Assembly (NCBI RefSeq): GCF_964340395.1
Contig: NC_135570.1
Location: 6,756,322-6,820,321, forward strand
DNA from: Glandiceps talaboti
Taxonomy: Eukaryota > Hemichordata > Enteropneusta > Spengelidae
Direction: 5' to 3'
Length of the DNA stretch: 64,000 nt
The position numbers were made by a program, and so were the translations under genes. Shown in pieces: positions 58,092 through 64,000 of the stretch. The notes beneath the pieces were generated by a model. It was not told where the DNA came from, made no database searches, and saw only the letters and a program-made list of their open reading frames with translations. Position 1 is the stretch's first letter. Every line of letters starts with the position of its first letter.

Positions 58092-58265
58092 GTTAGGATA
58101 GAGGAATAGTGTAGTAGCGATAGTCCTTCAAGTCTACAGGTAGGCTATAGTTAGGATAGAGGAATAGTGTAGTAGCGATAGTCCTTCAAGTCTACAGGTA
58201 GGCTACAGTTAGGATAGAGGAATAGTGTAGTAGCGATAGTCCTTCAAGTCTACAGGTAGGCTAGT
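58092..58265. repeat. 58 bp tandem repeat, 3 nearly identical copies
   Basis: GTTAGGATAGAGGAATAGTG plus TAGTAGCGATAGTCCTTCAA plus GTCTACAGGTAGGCTA(T/C)A begins at 58092, 58150 and 58208. Near-identity implies a very recent expansion. Confidence 0.95.
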
Positions 58266-58282
58266 CTCTCAAATATGTCATA

Positions 58283-58624
58283 TTAAAGGGACACACTACA
58301 CCAGGAAATAAAGGTATTTATATTAATTGTGTCCTGGAATCATTTCATGGTTTCACATCACATAATTTTCGTTCAGTTGCCAAGAAACACCAAATTGAAA
58401 CTCTTTTTCACCTCAATTCTTTGAGTGATGCATCATTGCCTGATGACAAACAATCATGTCTGTGTAAGACCCATCATGCAATTGTGCTACACTGAAAGAA
58501 CAATAGAGGTGAAAAGAGTTTCAATTTGCTGTTTCGTGGAAAGTGAGCGAAAATTATGATTTGAAATCATGAGAATGACTCTAAAACCAAAAATTGTATT
58601 TCCTGGAGTCGTGTTCCCCTTTAA
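58283..58624. mobile_element. Palindromic TTAA-ended MITE-like element
   Basis: Left TTAAAGGGACACAC...CCAGGAAATA pairs with right TATTTCCTGGAGTCGTGTTC then CCCTTTAA. Inner arms CATAATTTTCGTTCAGTTGC, AAATTGAAACTC and TTTTTCACCTC pair with GAGGTGAAAAGAGTTTCAAT and GAGCGAAAATTATG. Only the end recurs at 44368-44392 (CCTGGAGTGGTGTTCCCCTT). Confidence 0.75.
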
Positions 58625-59154
58625 AGGGATATATAAAGCTGAGTTTATGCAGTTTTGACAGTAAGTTGTGATGCATATTATAAGTGCTATCAACTTAAAG
58701 GAAAAGTTCAGTCAGACTTATTTCTACCTTTAGTACACTTGTATTGATACTGCTATTAGTCTATATCAGGAAAGTCAGGGCACAAGGCAACAATTCTTGT
58801 GTATATCAACAGTGGAGTTATATTAATAAAGAGAAAAACCATGAAGACAGTACAGGTAATTCCCTAAGATGTCATAAGTTTTGTCGTGGTACTGTGATAC
58901 ACGATATCTGTACTGATAGTGGCCAGGTACTGTAAAGTGACTCCTACATCATGACATATAGACGACAACGGCGGCATGGAGAAATAAAACATGTTTTTTT
59001 TTTCTGACACAATGTTAAGTATGTAATTTCAATACACAAAGAAGTTCAATGTCCCTTTTTAACGTTGTTGGAATAATACTTCGATTGGGCTTCACGCACC
59101 GGGTGTCTTTGTATGTGTAAGAGTATACTAGTATATCACGCACTGTGTAAGCAG
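58625..59154. other. Intergenic stretch, nothing recognised
   Basis: Short frames only. Leads into the CG-rich region upstream of the KCTD-like gene. Confidence 0.4.
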
Positions 59155-59771
59155 ATTGATTAGCGCCATATACGGCCATACGATGGGATGCTGCCGTTTT
59201 TCACAGTCTGCCTGTTCGCGCGTGAAACAAACGGAGGAAAATTCGCTCTACGCGCGCGTGCTTAACATGTGCTCATTGGCGAAAAAAGAAGGGGTAGGAC
59301 ACTGCGGTCAGGGCGACGGCCAATGCCAGTGATGGTAGTTGAATAGTTGAATATCAGTAAGAAATAAAATAGAGACGCAGAAATAGGGAGACAGGTGTTT
59401 CGAACGTCCTTCCCTCTCCCGAGAGTGTCGCGAAGGGCTCCCTACTGTCGCCACCCAGACTTCTGACAACTGAATCTAGAAACTAGCCAAATTTATTGCA
59501 TATAGTTTTACTTTACATGTAAGGGACAAGATCATCACTAAACAATTTAGTTCAGCTTCTGTGGCGTTTATTTCGTAACCAGGAAACGTGTCAAATGTGT
59601 TATCATACGTTTGTTTCACTTTGTTATAAATATGACAAATCTTCGTTGTACTTTTGCACCCTGCTTTTGAGCGGTTAGCGATTGGTGAAGTGAGACATAT
59701 ACCAAAATACAACATCGCCTTTTCCCTACTTGGTGAAGCTAAAGTAACCCCGTGTTATTAATTATTGAAAT
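59155..59771 (+). promoter_or_regulatory. Probable promoter and 5' UTR region of the KCTD-like gene
   Basis: The stretch 59200-59440 is conspicuously richer in G, C and CG dinucleotides than anything for tens of kb around it (TTCGCGCGTGAAAC, CTACGCGCGCGTGC, CTCTCCCGAGAGTGTCGCGA). It lies 330-570 bp upstream of the BTB start codon. No TATA box is evident. The exact transcription start is unknown. Confidence 0.35.
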
Positions 59772-60502
59772 ATGGAAGGTGAACGTCAATTGGAGACATT
59801 TGGTAGTAGTATGGTACGACTTGATGTTGGTGGCAAGCCCTTCACAACCTCGTTGACTACTTTGACCCGCTACTCCGATTCTATGCTGGGCGCCATGTTT
59901 AGTGGTCGCGTCCCTGTACAGAGAGACAACAGGGGCATGTATATGATTGATAGAGACGGGGAACTATTTCGCCATATTCTGAATTTCCTCCGATCGTCAA
60001 GCCTTCATCTACCAGACAACTTTGCAGAGTACGATGCTTTGATGGAGGAAGCCGATTTCTACCAACTCCAGGCACTCAAGGAGGCGATTGCAGAGAAAAC
60101 TCCAAGACGCGGTGAAGCTACAGCTATGCCCTATGTGCAGTTACTGAGTTAGACAAATGCAATACTGGAAGCACCTCTAGCTTGGATCCGATTACCTTTA
60201 CATGTTATGCATCGAACAAAGTAATTCGGTCATTACCATATCTAATGGCACACTTGTCGAAGGGAGAGTACACTGTGGGCGACTGGGATAGGATGACCAG
60301 CGAAACGGATGGAATTACATTTTCAAGGACTGAACCATATCGTTCAATACCAAATCCTTTGGAACAAAACGTTTTTAATCATTTACAGTTTTTTTGTGAG
60401 TTGGAATCATTAGGATTCACTCTAATGTCCCATTCATTTAGTACTGTCGATAATGACCATGCTTTTCGTGAGTGTTGGAGTTGGATCTTTCGGAAACATT
60501 AA
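59772..60502 (+). CDS. KCTD-family BTB protein, single-exon-like, frame broken after the BTB domain
   Basis: KCTD proteins are Cullin-3 adaptors that oligomerise through a T1/BTB domain. From ATG 59772 the frame encodes VRLDVGGKPFTTSLTTLTRY, SDSMLGAMFSGRVPV, MIDRDGELFRHILNFLRSSS and EEADFYQLQALKEAI, a full BTB domain at about residues 14-110. It is closest in style to KCTD6/11/21 and KCTD1/15. The frame stops at 60150-60152. A second open frame, free of stops from 60116 to TAA at 60500-60502, reads VTELDKCNTGSTSS, DPITFTCYASNKVI and HLQFFCELESLGFTLM. This suits the C-terminal half of a KCTD protein (total about 240 aa, the family's usual size). Possible causes: a one-base deletion or assembly error between 60116 and 60150, a pseudogene, or removal of a 29-base GT...AG segment at 60112-60140, which would restore the frame but is shorter than normal introns. 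A genuine BTB-only protein of 126 aa is also possible. Confidence 0.8.
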
Positions 60503-62059
60503 CTGTGTAAACTGACAACTACACACGTTGTTAATATGTCGGTCTCTTCCTGCTTGCAGATGCTGCGGAGTAACTTCACCCCCCCCCCCCTCTTCCTTAG
60601 ACAATACCCACTTTTATGGGAATATTTGTCGCGAGTTTATTTTCTCATTGATACATAAATATGATTTTAAAGGTTTATATGTACCAATATGGGTTTTGTT
60701 TGTGTAATAATGTATTATTTACACACTAGGTTTGTGTTGATCTTGCAGAAATGTTCGCATTAATATTCACTGTTTCACATCTCTAAAGTTCTCTCGAGTC
60801 TATTACATGTATATGCAGTGACACCCCCTCAACCAACGTGGGGGGTCTATGTTGTTACCAACTGCAATATATTCCTAGTTGATGGGTAGACCGTGTAGGG
60901 TTGACCATAGACCGTGTAGGGTTGATCATAGACAGTGTAGGGTCTATGGTCAAACTTGTGGTATCACTCCAGACATGCTGCTAATCTCTCACACTTCCTA
61001 TTTCCTTTGTCTGCACTACTTGTTAAGTTAATCAAAATATCACGACCACTAGTACCAGGAGATCTAAATATCAAAGTTCCATTTTATCACACACCAAAAA
61101 TTTTCCCGTGTTGACTTACAGACTTATTTTGTTTCTCAGTGATAGTGTCAAGCAACTAGGGTAGATACTAGTACTGCTTATCCCATCTGGGTTCGAACTG
61201 TCGTATTTAACTGATCGTAACCGCACACAGACGAAATGTCACTTAAATCAGCGCCCTCAACGACAAAGAATAAGTAGTGCCACCTGCACTAGTACCCCGA
61301 GGTTAAGGCGTGGTATATCTATTTTAGTACTAATTTGTCTATTTCTTCCTTTGATGATAAATAATCAATTCCTTTCTGAAATACATGTAGTTGGTGTGTT
61401 TTTTCGAGCTAGCCACATATTTAAACCAGCCAGACAGGGTCTTGCTGACTACATTCTGTACAACATACTACAAGAAGGTGCACTTTCGTCCAAGGTCTGA
61501 CATATGCGCACAGGTAAGTTTTGGATTTACCGAAACAAAATCACATCCACATGACAAATTTCGAAATATTTGCTATTTGTTTCGTGACAGATTGAGGAAT
61601 AATGTCACACGCAGTGATGATATAGTTGCGTTCCTGTGTAACCTAGTCAAATAATCGAGCTTATCTCGTAAGTTTACAAGGTCGATCGCTGTCGTCAGCC
61701 GCCACAATGTTATTCTCGCAAGCACAAGCACGCTGTTTATTAAATTACCCACCTAAATATATACAAATGTACACGATAGTTCCAGATTTACTAAATTTCC
61801 GAAACTAATCCTTTCTCGCTCAACTGAATTTTTTGCACCATGTGTTAATAGATCCAGGATTGTCTTCGCATTATAATTCTCAGAAACGTGTCACAAGCAA
61901 GACATCAAATTCTCGACATTTTGTGGTTTGGAAGCGGGCCGTGGGTTTTAAAACCAGTTCTGCAAAATTAATTGTTTCCTGAAAGATAGAATCATTGAAT
62001 TTCTGTGCCGATCCTGTGAAACTATAACAAAAAATTTATTGTATTAAACAAATTCACGA
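60503..62059. other. Region between the KCTD-like gene and the 2A-CARD gene
   Basis: From 60888 to 60950 the phrase TAGACCGTGTAGGGTTGA(C/T)CA occurs three times, the last diverged. GCACAG|GTAAGT at 61515 is a strong donor-like site at the end of an open stretch (61391-61514) and could be a 5' untranslated exon, but no acceptor or product is recognised. AGCGCCCTCAACGAC sits at 61249. Confidence 0.35.
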
Positions 62060-62390
62060 GACGAAAAAAAAAGTTGTGTGTATCCGATAACATGGCCTCA
62101 GAAAATAGGGTAGGTAGGTCTGGATTTTATTTGATCTATACCGACAATCGTTTTTTATTTCTGAAAAATATTGCTTCGATCCAAAAAAAAATGTTTGTGC
62201 CGGTCAGAATACCTCTTCGAATTCTGTGCTGATAATTTGATGAAATATGTACAGACATCACTGGGGAAAGAAAACAGACGTGCACGAAGGTCAAGAAGAC
62301 AAAGAATTTCTTACATACAAATATTTGGGGTCGGTGGCTTATGGTAGGTCGGGTTGTCGGAAATTTTTATATGGCCTAAGCAAAGTCTCA
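62060..62390. mobile_element. Dispersed repeat (family also at 31100-31260, phrases at 47120-47240)
   Basis: GCCTCAGAAAATAGGGTAGG, TTTTATTT, GAAAAATATTGCTTCGATCC and GTGCCGGTCAGAATAC match the order seen at 31100-31260. GGGTCGGTGGCTTATGGTAG and GTCGGGTTGTCGG resemble in reverse the phrases at 47148-47190. The class is not known. Confidence 0.4.
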
Positions 62391-62837
62391 TGCTAATTTC
62401 GACATGGGATGAGACTGAATGATTTGCATTTTGTAAATTTGGCCAATGCACGTTATGGTAATGGAGATGTGGCTGGGACATGGACCGTTTGACGTTACAT
62501 TACTGATGAAATCATTCATCAACTATTTGTTATTCTTCGCAGCCTGTTGAGGCTGGATGATCGACCTGACAAACGTTCTTTCAACAGCCTGGGTACTCGG
62601 TAGTTCAAATTTAGTAATTTTACACACCTTATAGTCTTCAACTGAGGAAATATCAGCATAAAATTATATATTACCTGTCGACGCGACGTCTCTCCCACAC
62701 TCCTCTCTGAAAGCACTTCTGAAATTAGCTCGTGTATATTGACACATTAAAATGTCCAGTTTATATGTTTGAACACACGTGATATTGTGGTATTTTATTT
62801 TTGCCAGGGCTGCATAATTTGGGTTTAAATCTGTTAC

Positions 62838-62864
62838 TGACGTCAGAAGAATAACTATATATAG
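62838..62864 (+). promoter_or_regulatory. CRE plus TATA box core promoter of the 2A-CARD gene
   Basis: TGACGTCA (62838-62845) is the perfect palindromic CREB/ATF site. TATATATAG (62856-62864) lies 10 bp further and 64 bp before the start codon at 62928. Initiation about 30 bp after the TATA box, near 62890, would give a 5' UTR of about 35-40 bases. A TATA box with a CRE suits a strongly inducible gene. Confidence 0.5.
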
Positions 62865-62927
62865 GAGACCAGATACACCCTGTCTCCTTAAGGTGGATGG
62901 GTCTAAGTATATATATTATATACCATC

Positions 62928-63043
62928 ATGTGTTTGATTGCTGCGAACAGACTTGCTTGTAGGGCATGGGTAGGGATGTTGTTACTGCGGTGTGGCGATG
63001 TAGAAGTGAACCCTGGTCCTCGTACTGGCGAGGAAGGTGCCAT
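62928..63043 (+). CDS. Exon 1 of the 2A-CARD gene (2A-like leader)
   Basis: ATG at 62928 is the only upstream in-frame start and lies in CATC|ATGT context. The hydrophobic run AWVGMLLL precedes RCGDVEVNPGP, with the Gly-Pro scissile bond encoded at 63015-63020. After Pro31 come RTGEEGA and two bases of the next codon at the GTAAGT donor. If unspliced, translation stops at TAA 63045-63047, just after the 2A site. Confidence 0.85.
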
Positions 63044-64000
63044 GTAAGTAATGTCAGATTGACTCATTGTAAGTATTAGGATCTGTCTGAGGACGTTTGT
63101 ACCATTACATAGCTTGCTCAGACAATTTCAAAATGTCATATACACAAATATATGTTCCCGTGAGAGTATTGCAATGAAAGTACAAAGTGGAAATACAACT
63201 TAGACTTCTGTATTGGGGTAACTTTTATTTTTACACGACAGTCGCCTTTATTTAGAAATGTTATTTTTTAAATGCGTTAAATAGGAACATCCGGGATAGT
63301 TGATGGGGCAAATGGGGCCTTAAATTTAACTACTGTCAATATACTTGGTACAGTTAACATGTTGAAATCGTGGTCGTGTTGGGGAGGCGACGATGATTTT
63401 AGGGTACGGACTCCAAAATCAGTTTGATTGGTTTTATTATAATAATGTATGATATGTGTAAAGCTACAATGTGTTTACCCACATTTACAGGTGATTCAGT
63501 ACTGTGCAGGATGTACGATATTATGAGCAAGTCATTCGAAACAAAACTGTCAAAACACTTTCCAGCTTTAAAGCGAAGATATGATGTGAAAATTAGACCG
63601 CATGCGCATTAATTCTTTGACTTCTCATTTTGCTTCTCTTTTTCCTCTTGACGTCATTAGCGGAACACCGACAGATGAGAAGCCGGAACATCTCAAAAGA
63701 CTCGGGCTTTATCATGATGTACTACTACAAACTATTGACGTCAGTGGCTACATTTTAACATTTCTCGTCCAAGAGGGCGCACTAGAACTAGACGAATACA
63801 ACAAAATACATGTTCGTGGTTCTTCTCGCATGGGAGAGGTACAGCGTCTCTTAGAGACACTTAGTCTGAAAGACAGACGATCTTATAACATCTTCGTCAC
63901 AGCTGTACATCAGGACCACCCAGACATTGCAAAAATTTTGAAAATACCGGATGGGACGAGTGAACATTCAAACGACTCGGGAGTTTCAGAACCAAGACAT
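62928..64000 (+). CDS. 2A-like leader fused to a CARD domain; innate immunity/apoptosis gene, 5' part
   Basis: Two exons, 62928-63043 and 63661-64000. The donor is GCCAT|GTAAGT. The acceptor TTTTTCCTCTTGACGTCATTAG follows a good pyrimidine tract. The join is in frame and stays open to the window end (152 codons visible). Residues 1-31 read MCLIAANRLACR, then AWVGMLLLRCGDVEVNPGP, which contains the strict 2A consensus D-V/I-E-X-N-P-G-P. Ribosomes normally skip the last Gly-Pro bond at such motifs, releasing the leader and restarting at Pro31. Residues about 49-132 form a CARD death-fold domain: HLKRLGLYHDVLLQTIDVSG, ILTFLVQEGALELDEYNKI, GEVQRLLETL, YNIFVTAVHQDHPDIAKIL. CARDs assemble signalling complexes in apoptosis and NLR/inflammasome-type immunity. 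2A leaders are known on sea urchin NLR proteins, where they can act as a signal sequence when skipping fails. The rest of the protein (NACHT, caspase or other domain) lies beyond the window. Confidence 0.85.
63044..63660 (+). other. Intron of the 2A-CARD gene
   Basis: 617 bp, GTAAGT...TTAG. Contains a degenerate copy of the phrase found in the 3424-3756 element (GACTCCAAAATCAG...TTGATTGGTTTTAT at 63409-63439). A CACATTTACAG site at 63491 opens a 39-codon frame (GDSVLCRMYDIMSKSFETKL...) ending in TAA, perhaps a skipped or cryptic exon. Confidence 0.7.

Noticed and set aside
62928-63047. 2A leader as the start of a retrotransposon ORF rather than a host gene
   Set aside because: A consensus donor directly after the leader joins in frame to a CARD exon with a strong acceptor, and no endonuclease or reverse transcriptase sequence follows.

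Overview
This is eukaryotic, and by its gene structures animal, genomic DNA: AT-rich, with spliced genes (GT-AG introns, polypyrimidine acceptors), long non-coding stretches, many microsatellites and minisatellites, and small fold-back transposable elements. A TCF/LEF gene with a C-clamp, a KCTD-type BTB gene and a CARD gene starting with a 2A-like peptide together suggest a marine invertebrate, perhaps a deuterostome such as a hemichordate, echinoderm or cephalochordate. 2A-like N-termini on immune receptors are known from sea urchin, but the species cannot be fixed from the sequence alone.

Layout. Positions 1-38500 hold no confidently recognised host coding exon. They contain tandem repeats (GTAT, ATC, GTT, CA and several 29-51 bp minisatellites), at least five small inverted-repeat elements, and a decayed 3' end of a CR1-like LINE near 18.1-18.8 kb. 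This stretch could be intergenic, a very large 5' intron of the TCF gene, or both. From 38531 to 51656 on the + strand lie seven coding exons of a TCF/LEF transcription factor, the nuclear effector of Wnt/beta-catenin signalling. They run from the proline-rich linker through the HMG box and four-cysteine C-clamp to a C-terminal tail with a CtBP-type PQDLS motif and the stop. The exons for the beta-catenin-binding N-terminus were not found. The region just after the stop has a cluster of CTTTGA (TCF-like) motifs and four evenly spaced DR1-like motifs.

From 52 to 59 kb is intergenic DNA with minisatellites, a 1.4 kb element with short inverted termini and a TTAA-flanked palindromic element. At 59772-60502 is a KCTD-family BTB gene whose BTB domain and C-terminal half lie in different frames.

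At the right edge, 62838-64000, a compact promoter (palindromic CRE followed by a TATA box) precedes a two-exon 5' gene end. Exon 1 encodes a short hydrophobic leader ending in a canonical 2A-like ribosome-skipping motif (GDVEVNPGP). It splices in frame to a CARD death-fold exon that runs off the window. This is the most striking feature: a probable innate-immune or apoptosis gene whose N-terminus may be recoded during translation to give two targeting forms.
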